From Citrobacter arsenatis (GTDB taxonomy: Bacteria > Pseudomonadota > Gammaproteobacteria > Enterobacterales > Enterobacteriaceae): 64,000 nucleotides of DNA. The notes under the pieces were generated by a model, which worked only from the letters and a program-made list of their open reading frames with translations, had not been told where the DNA came from and did no database searches. Both the position numbers and the translations under genes were made by a program. How positions within the stretch are numbered: the stretch's first letter is position 1; each line of letters begins with the position of its first letter. Shown here one piece after another: positions 52,569 to 61,207 of the stretch. The stretch lies in assembly GCF_004353845.1 (NCBI RefSeq), contig NZ_CP037864.1:1054001-1118000 (forward strand). The letters are read 5' to 3'.

Positions 52569-54113
52569 TTATCCCTGTTGTTGTGCTGGTTGTTGACGTT
52601 GCATCGCATCGGGACCAAGACGCGCGTATTTTTGCATCAGGTAGATTTCGGCAATTAAAAACAGGGTGTAAAGCGTGAGGATTAGCCCCATGGAGAAGGC
52701 CAGTTGGCCCGCGCTCAGAGCGGAGTGGGCGTACCATGTTGGCAAAATATCCTGAATCGCCCACGGCTGACGACCAAACTCCGTCATAAACCAGCCCGCT
52801 TCGATGGCAATCCACGGTAGCGGCAGGCTCCACAGCGTCATGTGCAGTACCCATCGATGCTGGTCGATACGCCAACGTAAGGTCTGTATCAGCGCAATCA
52901 CCATCACCAGTAGCAGCAGTGAACCGCATGCAATCATGACGCGAAAACTCCAGAACACGGGGGCCACCTGCGGGATAGCACCGCGTTGTGCGGCCTGATA
53001 TTGCGCTGGCGTAACGTGGTTCATGTCAGGCGCGTAGTTCGCCAACAGGATGCCGTAACCCAGATCGTTTTGCACAGCGTGAAAAGCGCTCAATACCTGA
53101 GGCGTGCGGTTACCTTTGGCGATTTCCTGCATCAGCAGCCACGCTTCCCTGCCTCGCTGCAGGCGGGGAAGTGCGTCCGCCATCAGGTTTTTCAGCCCCG
53201 GAACCGGCGTATCTAAAGAGTGGGTTGCCAGGATACCCAGCAGTGCGGGAATTTTCACAGAAAAGGCGTTACGCTCTTGCTCCTGCTGCGGCCAGGCGAT
53301 GACGTGAAAGGGGGCGGGTGCCGGTTCGGTTTGCCATTCGCCTTCCATTGCCGCCAGTTTTACCGGCTGGAGTTGGGCGACCTCAAAGGCTGAGCTATCT
53401 CCCAGTTGCAGGGTGCCAAGGATAGCCAGCGTACCGAAGACGGAACCTACCGCGAAGGAGCGCCGGGCGAACTCGCGATTGCGACCGCGCAGCAGATACC
53501 ATGCGCTGATGGACATCACAAACATCGAGCCGGCGACATAACCGGACATCACAGTATGGACAAATTTCACCTGGCTGACAGGGTTAAAGACCAGATCGCT
53601 AAAGCTGCTCATCTCCATGCGCAGGGTATCGATATTAAAACGAGCGCCTGTCGGATACTGCATCCAGCCGTTGGCGTTGAGGATCCACAGGGCTGAGATA
53701 TTGGAGCCAAACGCGACCAGCCAGGTCACCAGTAAATGCTGGTACTTGTTTAAACGCTGCCAGCCGAAGAAAAACAGCCCCACGAAGGTGGATTCAAGAA
53801 AGAAAGCCATCAAGGCTTCCATTGCCAGCGGGGCACCGAAAATATCGCCCACATAGTTGGAATAGAGCGACCAGTTAGTACCGAACTGAAACTCCATGGT
53901 CAGGCCGGTTGCCACGCCGAGCGCAAAGTTAATGCCGAATAGCTTTCCCCAGAAACGCGTCATGTCGCGGTAGACCGTTTTGCCGGTCACCACGAACAAG
54001 GTTTCCATGATGGCCAGCAAAAAAATCAGCCCCAACGTAAGGGGAACAAACAGAAAATGGTACAGCGCGGTCAGCGCAAACTGCCAGCGTGATAAGTCAA
54101 TGACGTCCCACAT
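52569..54113 (-). CDS. appC: Cytochrome bd-II oxidase subunit I
   Basis: 514 residues, same as E. coli AppC (CbdA). The ATG at 54113 gives MWDVIDLSRWQFALTALYHFLF; the six extra N-terminal residues of the longer frame are not homologous. Haem-ligand histidines (RWQFALTALYHF, TVMSGYV region) and the Q-loop (GLKNLMADALPRL) are visible. It reduces oxygen to water in the periplasmic-facing bd enzyme, coupled with AppB. Confidence 0.96.
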   Translation of the reverse strand: MWDVIDLSRWQFALTALYHFLFVPLTLGLIFLLAIMETLFVVTGKTVYRDMTRFWGKLFGINFALGVATGLTMEFQFGTNWSLYSNYVGDIFGAPLAMEALMAFFLESTFVGLFFFGWQRLNKYQHLLVTWLVAFGSNISALWILNANGWMQYPTGARFNIDTLRMEMSSFSDLVFNPVSQVKFVHTVMSGYVAGSMFVMSISAWYLLRGRNREFARRSFAVGSVFGTLAILGTLQLGDSSAFEVAQLQPVKLAAMEGEWQTEPAPAPFHVIAWPQQEQERNAFSVKIPALLGILATHSLDTPVPGLKNLMADALPRLQRGREAWLLMQEIAKGNRTPQVLSAFHAVQNDLGYGILLANYAPDMNHVTPAQYQAAQRGAIPQVAPVFWSFRVMIACGSLLLLVMVIALIQTLRWRIDQHRWVLHMTLWSLPLPWIAIEAGWFMTEFGRQPWAIQDILPTWYAHSALSAGQLAFSMGLILTLYTLFLIAEIYLMQKYARLGPDAMQRQQPAQQQG

Positions 54114-54202
54114 GCGAACTCCATCAGGCATTAGAGAGTGAATAGGTAAGGAAGAAAACGCCAGACCCGCAGCAGAAAAGTACGCGGGTCTGAAAAGGGG
54201 AA

Positions 54203-55060
54203 TCAGGCAGGCGGGCCGGATGCCAGCCAGCCGCAGACTTCATTCAGGCGCTCGAGCGAGTCGAGCAGATCTTCCGGTGCGGCCAACACCAGTTCCGGCA
54301 ACGGACAGATCTCATAGCTCTCGAGCAGAAGCCCTTTCAGGGTATCCAGACAGCGCACATGCCAGACGTGGCGCAGCGCCGTGGCGTCGATTTGGCTCTC
54401 GCCGTAACCAATGGTGCGGATCTGGATGCGCCCTTCGCCACACAGACGAGCGAGGAACAGGCGGTCCGCATCGCTAATCGGCAATTGGGTGAGATTAATG
54501 CTATGGGGAATCGTTGCCGGATTGCGCACGTGCGCCAGCAGCTCCTGGGCCAGCGTCAGGCCATTCATCAGCCCGTCGACGGGCGCAGGCAACAGACTAT
54601 CGTCAGGCAGCGTATTGATTGTTGCCGCCTGCCACAGCGCCCGTGGCGCGCTGCCTGCTTCCAGATGCTGCTCCCATTGGCCCTTTTCATTCTGACAACG
54701 CACCCGCCAGATGCCGCAGAAAATCGACTCCTGAATCTCGCTGGCTCTGCCATCAGCATGCTGGATGCGTATTGAAACTTCGCCCTCGCCGAGCAGCGTA
54801 TTCAGAAACGTGAGATCGTCGGCGTTGAGCGCGGATAAATCCCATCCCAGCACGTCCTGTTTGGTGGGAATTCTCTGGTTGAGCTGGTGGCGCACGTCAG
54901 CTAACAATGCCATCACCGCCGGGCTGTGCGGGCAGTTTTCCAGTGTTGCCATGCTGGGGTCGTTGTTGACCTGGCAGGTGAGGGGTAAGGGATTCATGCT
55001 GAAGCTGTCATCGCCCGGCTGCGTGCCCGGTCCCAATAGATGAAAAAAGGAATCGCTCAT
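54203..55060 (-). CDS. hyaF: Hydrogenase-1 maturation protein HyaF
   Basis: 285 residues, as in E. coli. Starts MSDSFFHLLGPGTQPGDDSFSMNPLPLTC; ATG overlaps the hyaE stop (TGATG). Family HupH/HyaF; needed for full activity of hydrogenase 1, presumably Fe-S cluster or small-subunit maturation. Segments NTLLGEGEVSIRIQ and INLTQLPISDADRLFLARLCG are repeated family features. Confidence 0.94.
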   Translation of the reverse strand: MSDSFFHLLGPGTQPGDDSFSMNPLPLTCQVNNDPSMATLENCPHSPAVMALLADVRHQLNQRIPTKQDVLGWDLSALNADDLTFLNTLLGEGEVSIRIQHADGRASEIQESIFCGIWRVRCQNEKGQWEQHLEAGSAPRALWQAATINTLPDDSLLPAPVDGLMNGLTLAQELLAHVRNPATIPHSINLTQLPISDADRLFLARLCGEGRIQIRTIGYGESQIDATALRHVWHVRCLDTLKGLLLESYEICPLPELVLAAPEDLLDSLERLNEVCGWLASGPPA

Positions 55061-55461
55061 CATGCAGACTCCGGCGGTATACGTTCTGCAACGAGGGGAC
55101 GCATCAGGTTGAGCAGGTCGGCCCACGGGTGGATGCCGCTGAGAATGCCGCGCAGTTCACCGTGAATAAACACCAGGGTAGCCGGAAAGCGGAACACGCC
55201 AAAGCGATCGCCGATCGCCTCGCTGTGTTCAAGATCCGCCATGGCGATGTGCCAGTCAAACTGGGGAAACTCGCGCAGCAACTCGGCAATCATGACCGGG
55301 TTATCGCTGACTTCCGGCGTGCGGCGGGGATCGCTACTGAGCAGGACTACGCCATCTCCCACACGGGTTGCCCAGTCATCCAGTTCAGACGCGGTTAGCG
55401 GTTGCCAGCCCCTAGCCAGCATACGTTGCCATAATGCAGAAAATGGTTTCTCATTCAACAT
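55060..55461 (-). CDS. hyaE: Hydrogenase-1 chaperone HyaE
   Basis: 133 residues (E. coli HyaE 132). Thioredoxin-like fold of the HupG/HyaE family without the CxxC pair; it binds the Tat signal peptide of HyaA to proofread the small subunit. It lies 5 bp after hyaD and overlaps hyaF by one base. Confidence 0.94.
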   Translation of the reverse strand: MLNEKPFSALWQRMLARGWQPLTASELDDWATRVGDGVVLLSSDPRRTPEVSDNPVMIAELLREFPQFDWHIAMADLEHSEAIGDRFGVFRFPATLVFIHGELRGILSGIHPWADLLNLMRPLVAERIPPESA

Positions 55462-55466
55462 GTTGC

Positions 55467-56048
55467 TTATTTCTCCAGCGTTACGTGATACTGGCGAATA
55501 CGCACGCCTTCATAGTTTTCCATCGACAGGCATTCATAGTTCAGGCAACGCGTTTCATCGATTGTCTGTGGCGCAATGCCCCACACGGCCAGTTGCGTAA
55601 GTGCGGCCTGTTCTGCCGCCGGGAGCTGAGCGCGTGCGATGTCGGTCAGGCTGCCGCCATAGTCGTCCAGCTGTACCGGCTGCAGCCCGACGAGGGCGAT
55701 GTGTGCGGGCAGATGGCCGCGAATGTCCGCCAGAGCCAGGACTTCGGAAAAGCTGTTCTGGTGCAGACTCATTTTTTTGGCGCTGAGGTAACTGGGGACT
55801 TTGTCACCGGCGTAGGTTTGCAGAGTGCCCGGTGCGAGCCCGTAATCAATGGCGTCCAGCAGCAGTAAATGGCTGGCCTGCTCAACGTAGCCCAGCAGAT
55901 TCAGCCCCTGCGTGCCGCCGTCGACAATCTCTACCCATTCAGGCCAGTGATAGTGTGCGTACAGACGCTCGGCGACTCGAATGCCAAAACCTTCATCTGC
56001 CCACAGCAGGTTGCCTAAACCCATCACGATGACGTTAGGTTTGCTCAT
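55467..56048 (-). CDS. hyaD: Hydrogenase-1 maturation endopeptidase HyaD
   Basis: 193 residues, HoxM/HyaD family. GLGNLLWADEGFGIRVAERL at the N-terminus carries the nickel-binding acidic residue (E17), and D-rich and H-containing segments (IVDGGTQGLNLL) are typical of this metallopeptidase. It removes the HyaB C-terminal peptide after Ni insertion. ATG overlaps the hyaC stop. Confidence 0.95.
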   Translation of the reverse strand: MSKPNVIVMGLGNLLWADEGFGIRVAERLYAHYHWPEWVEIVDGGTQGLNLLGYVEQASHLLLLDAIDYGLAPGTLQTYAGDKVPSYLSAKKMSLHQNSFSEVLALADIRGHLPAHIALVGLQPVQLDDYGGSLTDIARAQLPAAEQAALTQLAVWGIAPQTIDETRCLNYECLSMENYEGVRIRQYHVTLEK

Positions 56049-56779
56049 GACGCCCCCTTGTCGCGCTGACGTTTGGCAAATTTGTGGCTACGGTAGCCGT
56101 TGATCATGGTTGAGATAACGGTATCGTCAGACATGATGTCCTCACGGATAGCCATATACACATGACCCAGGATGAAGGCGGCGATGAACCACATCCCCAA
56201 ACGATGCCAGCTGTGGATATCGAGAGAGTTCCCGCCGGTCCAGTAGAAAAACTCCGTCACATAGCGGAAGGGGGTAAAAATGGCGTACTGGCTATGTTCG
56301 CTGTATAAGGCAAAACCGGTGAGGATCATAAAAACTGAGAGCAGGAAATAACCGAACATCGCCGCCTGCGCGATGGGATTATGACCGATATCATCTCCCG
56401 GTTTTTTTTCCAGAAACAGATACCAGCGCACCACCGAAAACGCACCTTGCCACCAGTTGCGCCGCCAGACCGGCACGATAAACAGCTCGTGCGAATAGCG
56501 GTTACCGACGAAGGCCCAGTAAATGCGCCCCAGTAGTATCACCGTGAACACCATGGCGGCAGCGAAATGTACCAACCGGATGTCGCCCATGTAGAACAGA
56601 TAAGTGGCCTCGCCACTGACCGACGGCAACGGTCGGCCAATAAAATATCCGGTCACCATCAAAACCAACATGCAGCCCACCGTCAGCCAGTGCCACAAAC
56701 GTACGGGGGCTTCAAACACATAGTGGCTGACGGCGGTATCACGCGCCTCCCCGACGCGTGGGGATGTTTTTCCAGTCAT
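56045..56779 (-). CDS. hyaC: Hydrogenase-1 cytochrome b subunit HyaC
   Basis: 244 residues from ATG 56779, which has GGAACG upstream; the longer frame from 56848 lies in hyaB. Four-helix di-haem cytochrome b anchoring HyaAB in the membrane and passing electrons to quinone. VFEAPVRLWHWLTVG, HNPIAQAAMFGYF and DIHSWHRLGMW carry the haem-ligand histidines. Confidence 0.95.
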   Translation of the reverse strand: MTGKTSPRVGEARDTAVSHYVFEAPVRLWHWLTVGCMLVLMVTGYFIGRPLPSVSGEATYLFYMGDIRLVHFAAAMVFTVILLGRIYWAFVGNRYSHELFIVPVWRRNWWQGAFSVVRWYLFLEKKPGDDIGHNPIAQAAMFGYFLLSVFMILTGFALYSEHSQYAIFTPFRYVTEFFYWTGGNSLDIHSWHRLGMWFIAAFILGHVYMAIREDIMSDDTVISTMINGYRSHKFAKRQRDKGAS

Positions 56780-56798
56780 CGTTCCGTTCCTTAAACGC

Positions 56799-58592
56799 TC
56801 AGCGAACCTGGACGGCGATAAGCTCGTTGCCGTCGTCGCTGAGTACATGGGTTGAACATGCCAGACACGGGTCGAAGCTGTGCAAGGTGCGCAGGATCTC
56901 CAGCGGTTGCTCCGGAATCGCCATTTGAGTGCCCATCAACGCCGCCTCGTAAGCGCCAATTTGTCCCTTCGGATCGCGCGGGCTGGCATTCCAGGTGGTC
57001 GGCACCACGCACTGATACAAGTCGATTTTCTGGTCGCGAATCGATGCCCAGTGGCCTAATGCTCCGCGCGGCGCCTCGGTAAAACCAATCCCTCGGCAGT
57101 GCTGCGGCCAGCTTTCAGGCTCCCATTTTTCGGTATTTGCGGTCGCCAGATTGCCGTTTTTCAGGTTGGTCATCAGCTTGTCGAAGAAATATTGCAGCTT
57201 GCTCACGGCCCACTGCGCTTCGTGCGCGCGGCTCAGAATACGTCCCAGCGTTGATTGCATACCCGACAGCGGCAGCTTGAGGGCAGACATCATGCGATCC
57301 ACGGATTCAATCGTGGCGGCATCCCCTTTGTGATAGGCAATCAGCGTACGCGCCAACGGCCCAACTTCCATAGCGTGTCCGCGCCAGCGCGGGGCTTTAA
57401 TCCACGAGTAGCGCTCCTGCTCGTTGAGCTGCTTGATATCGGTATCGCTGCCTTTGACATCGCCCGGGTTATAGCAGGGTTCAGTAATCCCTTCGAACGG
57501 ATGACGACCTAATTGATCGTCCGGGTAACGGTACCAGGCATGATCGACAAACTCCTGAATTTGCTGCCTATCGTCGAGGTCCACCGGCATGACGTTGTTA
57601 AAATCACCGTTAATAACTGCCCCGCCAGGCATCAACAGGCTCTTCGCGCTGAAGTCATTAGCGATATCCGGGAACGCGCCGTAGCTTAAGACGCACTTAT
57701 CAGAAAGCCCGGTGCCAATCTGGCTCCAGGGTTTATTGAACTGGCCGATAGCCAATGCGTCAGGCACCATGATGTTGTTGATGAAATCAGCGGTGCGGCT
57801 GATGATCGACTGCACCAGGTTCAGGCGTTCCATATCGACTGCGCCTACCGCGCCGCTTTGATCGATATTAATCGCGCACGGCATACCGCCGACAATCCAG
57901 TTCGGATGCGGATTCTTACCGCCAAACACTGTATGGATTTTGATAATCTCGCGCTGAAAATCGAGCGCTTCCAGGTAGTGGGCAAAGCCCATCAGGTTAG
58001 CCTCTGGCGACAGCTTGTACTGCGGATGTCCCCAATAACCGTTGCGGAAAATCCCTAACTGACCACCTTCGACAAACTTCTTCAGGCGATTTTGGACGTC
58101 AAAGAAGTAGCCCGGTGAAGACATCGGCCAGGCTGAGAGGCTTTGCGCCAACTGCGACGTTGCGCGCGGATCTGCTTTCAGGGCATTCAGCACGTCAATC
58201 CAGTCCATTCCGGCTAACTGGTAAAAGTGTACCAGGTGGTCGTGGCACCACAGCGTTGCCAGCATAATATTGCGAATGATGTTGGCGTTATCGGGCACCT
58301 TAATTCCAATAGCATCTTCAATGGCATAGACCGAGGCAAGCGCATGTACGCCGGTGCACACCCCGCAAATTCGTTCGACAAACGCCCAGGCATCGCGCGG
58401 GTCGCGACCCTGCAGAATGATCTCCAGTCCGCGGAACATGGTGCCGCAGGAAACCGCGTTGGTGATGATGTTCTGCTCATCAATGTTCACTTCACAACGC
58501 ATATGGCCTTCAATGCGCGTAATGGGGTCGACAACCAGGCGGCGACCGGCATTATTGACCGTATATCCCTGGGTTTGATACGAAGTGCTCAT
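56799..58592 (-). CDS. hyaB: Hydrogenase-1 large subunit HyaB (NiFe)
   Basis: 597 residues. Ni-Fe ligands are present: C76 and C79 in RICGVC, and C576 and C579 in DPCLAC. HyaD would cleave after H582, removing a 15-residue C-terminal peptide, as in E. coli. It carries the active site for hydrogen uptake. ATG overlaps the hyaA stop (ATGA). Confidence 0.97.
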   Translation of the reverse strand: MSTSYQTQGYTVNNAGRRLVVDPITRIEGHMRCEVNIDEQNIITNAVSCGTMFRGLEIILQGRDPRDAWAFVERICGVCTGVHALASVYAIEDAIGIKVPDNANIIRNIMLATLWCHDHLVHFYQLAGMDWIDVLNALKADPRATSQLAQSLSAWPMSSPGYFFDVQNRLKKFVEGGQLGIFRNGYWGHPQYKLSPEANLMGFAHYLEALDFQREIIKIHTVFGGKNPHPNWIVGGMPCAINIDQSGAVGAVDMERLNLVQSIISRTADFINNIMVPDALAIGQFNKPWSQIGTGLSDKCVLSYGAFPDIANDFSAKSLLMPGGAVINGDFNNVMPVDLDDRQQIQEFVDHAWYRYPDDQLGRHPFEGITEPCYNPGDVKGSDTDIKQLNEQERYSWIKAPRWRGHAMEVGPLARTLIAYHKGDAATIESVDRMMSALKLPLSGMQSTLGRILSRAHEAQWAVSKLQYFFDKLMTNLKNGNLATANTEKWEPESWPQHCRGIGFTEAPRGALGHWASIRDQKIDLYQCVVPTTWNASPRDPKGQIGAYEAALMGTQMAIPEQPLEILRTLHSFDPCLACSTHVLSDDGNELIAVQVR

Positions 58593-59716
58593 GCCTGTTT
58601 ATCCTTATTGTCTGGCGATTGTTGTTCGGCGTCGGCTAATTGCTGTTTGTGGCGATTGTGTTGATTGACGGCGCTGGCGACTGCGTGGACGCCGACGCCA
58701 GCTGCCACGACGCCAAGCGCGGTGAGGCCCACGGTGTCGGCGGTTGAATGTGTCCCGATTTGTGGAATATCGACCACGCGGCTGTAAAACGAACCGCGAT
58801 CCCAGAAGCCGTTCTCCGAACATCCCAGACAACCGTGGCCGGACTGGATCGGGAAGGAAACGCCGCCATTCCAGCGGGTGGTAGAGCAGGCGTTATAGGT
58901 GGTTGGCCCTTTGCAGCCCATTTTGTACAGGCAATAGCCTTTGCGGGCGGCGTCATCGTCCCAACTCTCAACGAACTCCCCGGCGTCAAAGTGAGCGCGA
59001 CGGTAACATTTGTCGTGAATACGCTGACCATAGAACATCAGCGGACGCCCCAGACGATCGAGTTCAGGTAAACGATCAAATGTCACCATATAGGTGATGA
59101 TGGCGCTCATGACGTCCGGAATCGGCGGGCAGCCTGGCACTTTCACGATCGGTTTATCGGTGATCACCTTATCGATCGGCGTAGCCTGGGTTGGGTTAGG
59201 CCGGGCAGCCTGCACGCAGCCCCAGGAGGCACAGGTTCCCCAGGCGATAATCGCGCTGGCACCTGCCGCGGCTCTTTTTAACTTTTCAATAAACGGTCGT
59301 CCGCCGCTGATACAGAACATCCCTTGTTCACCCAACGGAGGATTACCTTCGACTGCCAGAATATATCGGCCATGGTAGCGGCTCAGAATGTCTTCAAATA
59401 CCTCTTCGGCCTGCGTTCCGGCGGCGGCCATCAGGGTGTCGTCGTAATCGAGTGAAATCAGGGAGAGGATGACGTCTTTGGCGAGTGGGTGAGAGGAGCG
59501 GATAAATGATTCGGTGCAGCAGGTGCATTCCAGCCCGTGGATCCAGACTACCGGGATCCGGGGTTTGTTCTCCAGCGCCCAGGCAATTTTGGGCGTCATT
59601 CCGGCTCCCAACCCTAGCGATGTTGCAGCGAGGCTACAATATTTGAGAAAACTGCGTCTGCTCACGCCTTTGCGGCGCATCGCCTGATAAAAGGTTTCCT
59701 CGTTATTCGTATTCAT
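58589..59716 (-). CDS. hyaA: Hydrogenase-1 small subunit HyaA
   Basis: 375 residues from ATG 59716. Twin-arginine signal S19-R-R-S-F-L-K25, cleavage near AWA|LEN (47/48). Six cysteines matching the ligands of the oxygen-tolerant proximal [4Fe-3S] cluster are present: C64, C66, C67, C162, C167 and C196, equal to mature 17, 19, 20, 115, 120 and 149. A C-terminal membrane helix (TADTVGLTALGVVAAGVGVHAVAS) anchors it. First gene of hyaABCDEF-appCBX. The frame upstream to 59806 is not part of the protein. Confidence 0.97.
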   Translation of the reverse strand: MNTNNEETFYQAMRRKGVSRRSFLKYCSLAATSLGLGAGMTPKIAWALENKPRIPVVWIHGLECTCCTESFIRSSHPLAKDVILSLISLDYDDTLMAAAGTQAEEVFEDILSRYHGRYILAVEGNPPLGEQGMFCISGGRPFIEKLKRAAAGASAIIAWGTCASWGCVQAARPNPTQATPIDKVITDKPIVKVPGCPPIPDVMSAIITYMVTFDRLPELDRLGRPLMFYGQRIHDKCYRRAHFDAGEFVESWDDDAARKGYCLYKMGCKGPTTYNACSTTRWNGGVSFPIQSGHGCLGCSENGFWDRGSFYSRVVDIPQIGTHSTADTVGLTALGVVAAGVGVHAVASAVNQHNRHKQQLADAEQQSPDNKDKQA

Positions 59717-59870
59717 AACACGCGTTTCTTCCCCCGTTAAGTTCTGGCGCACGCCGCCAGCGATATCTAAAAAAGCGTATCCGATCGGAGTAGAGAAACA
59801 ATGCAAAGAGTGTGGTTATGTCCTATTGCGATATTTTCGTGCCTGTTACCTGTTTTTCGCTTTTTGGCAA

Positions 59871-59904
59871 TAAAAAAACGCACAGGGGAGACCGCCCTGT
59901 GCGT
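59871..59904 (-). terminator. Terminator after puuB
   Basis: On the minus strand ACGCACAGGG with CCCCTGTGCGT form a stem followed by seven T (59871-59877). It stops the puu transcript between puuB and hyaA. Confidence 0.85.
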
Positions 59905-59924
59905 CGGGTTTATCGCGGAAGAAC

Positions 59925-61205
59925 TTAAACCCCAAGGCGATCGCGTAAGCTGTAATATGCCGCCCCCATGGCGGTAAACGGAATGCGCAGGCTGCGGCCT
60001 CCCGGGAACGGGTAGTGCGGCAGTTTGGCGAACGCGTCAAAGCGCTCGGCGTCCCCGCGCAGCAGCTCGGAAATCAGCCGTCCTGCCAGGTGGGTACAGG
60101 TCACGCCGTGGCCGCTGTAGCCCTGCATATAGTAGATGTTGGTATCAAGACGGCCGAACTGCGGCATGCGAGACAGCGTTAACAGGAAATTACCGGTCCA
60201 GCGGTAATCAATTTTTACCCCCTGCAATTGCGGGAAGGTCTTCAGCAGTTTCGGCATCACCAGACGCTCAATATCGTCCGGATCGCGAGCGCCGTAGACT
60301 ACGCCACCGCCGTACAGCAGGCGGTTATCGCCGGTCAGACGGTAGTAATCCAGCAGGTAGTTACAATCTTCGACGCAGTAGTTTTTCGGGATCAGCGAGC
60401 GCGCCATCTCCGTAGACAGCGGTTCGGTGGTTAACACCTGCGTGCCGCACGGCATGCTGCTTTTTGCCAGCGCAGGCTCCAGTTTGTCGCCGAGGTAGGC
60501 GTTGCCCGCGACGATCACAAAGCGGGCCGTAACCTGACCTTTTTCAGTGCTGACCACCGCCGGGCTGGTGTGCTGAATACGGGTGACTGGCGACTGTTCG
60601 AAGACGCGCCCGCCGTTCAGACGAATGGCGTTAGCTTCGCCAATCGCCAGATTCAGCGGGTGGATATGACCACCGCTGTGGTCGAGCAGCGCGCCGACAT
60701 AACGATCGCTGCTGACTTCGCGACGAATTTCGCTGCTGTCTAACAGCTCAAGCTGCGTGTTGCCGTAGCGTTCCCAGTTCGATTTCTGCTCCTCCAGCGT
60801 TTCCATTTGCTTGTGGTTCAGCGCCACAAACAGCCCGCCGGGGCGGTAGTCGCATTCGATCTGATAACGTTTGATGCGTTCGCGGATGATATTGCCGCCT
60901 TCAAACATCATGCTGCCAAGCATTTTGGCGGCGTCCGGGCCATAGGTACGTTCGATAACATCGATATCACGACTGTAGGAGTTCACCAACTGACCGCCGT
61001 TGCGCCCGCTGGCCCCGAAGCCAATCCGCGCGGACTCCAGTAACACAACTTCGTAACCCATTTCCGCTAAATGCAGGGCGGAGGAGAGTCCGGTATAACC
61101 CCCGCCCACGACGCAAACATCACAGCTAACCGATTCGCTAAGGGTGGGAAACGGTTCGTACTGATTGGCGCTTGCGGCGTAATAACTGCTGGTATGTTCA
61201 GTCAT
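59925..61205 (-). CDS. puuB: Gamma-glutamylputrescine oxidase PuuB
   Basis: 426-residue FAD-dependent oxidase. N-terminal FAD motif VVGGGYTGLSSALHLAE (about 32-48) and the DAAO-like C-terminal YMQGYSGHGVTCTHLAGRL. It oxidises gamma-glutamylputrescine to the aldehyde, the second step of the Puu putrescine pathway. It follows puuC by 2 bp. In E. coli puuE follows; here a terminator and the hya operon follow instead. Confidence 0.95.
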   Translation of the reverse strand: MTEHTSSYYAASANQYEPFPTLSESVSCDVCVVGGGYTGLSSALHLAEMGYEVVLLESARIGFGASGRNGGQLVNSYSRDIDVIERTYGPDAAKMLGSMMFEGGNIIRERIKRYQIECDYRPGGLFVALNHKQMETLEEQKSNWERYGNTQLELLDSSEIRREVSSDRYVGALLDHSGGHIHPLNLAIGEANAIRLNGGRVFEQSPVTRIQHTSPAVVSTEKGQVTARFVIVAGNAYLGDKLEPALAKSSMPCGTQVLTTEPLSTEMARSLIPKNYCVEDCNYLLDYYRLTGDNRLLYGGGVVYGARDPDDIERLVMPKLLKTFPQLQGVKIDYRWTGNFLLTLSRMPQFGRLDTNIYYMQGYSGHGVTCTHLAGRLISELLRGDAERFDAFAKLPHYPFPGGRSLRIPFTAMGAAYYSLRDRLGV

Positions 61206-61207
61206 GA

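Noticed and set aside
53406..53856. Long plus-strand frames inside appC
   Set aside because: Antisense to a gene conserved along its full length with E. coli AppC.
54220..54813. Plus-strand frames inside hyaF
   Set aside because: GC-rich antisense frames within a recognised gene; no similarity.
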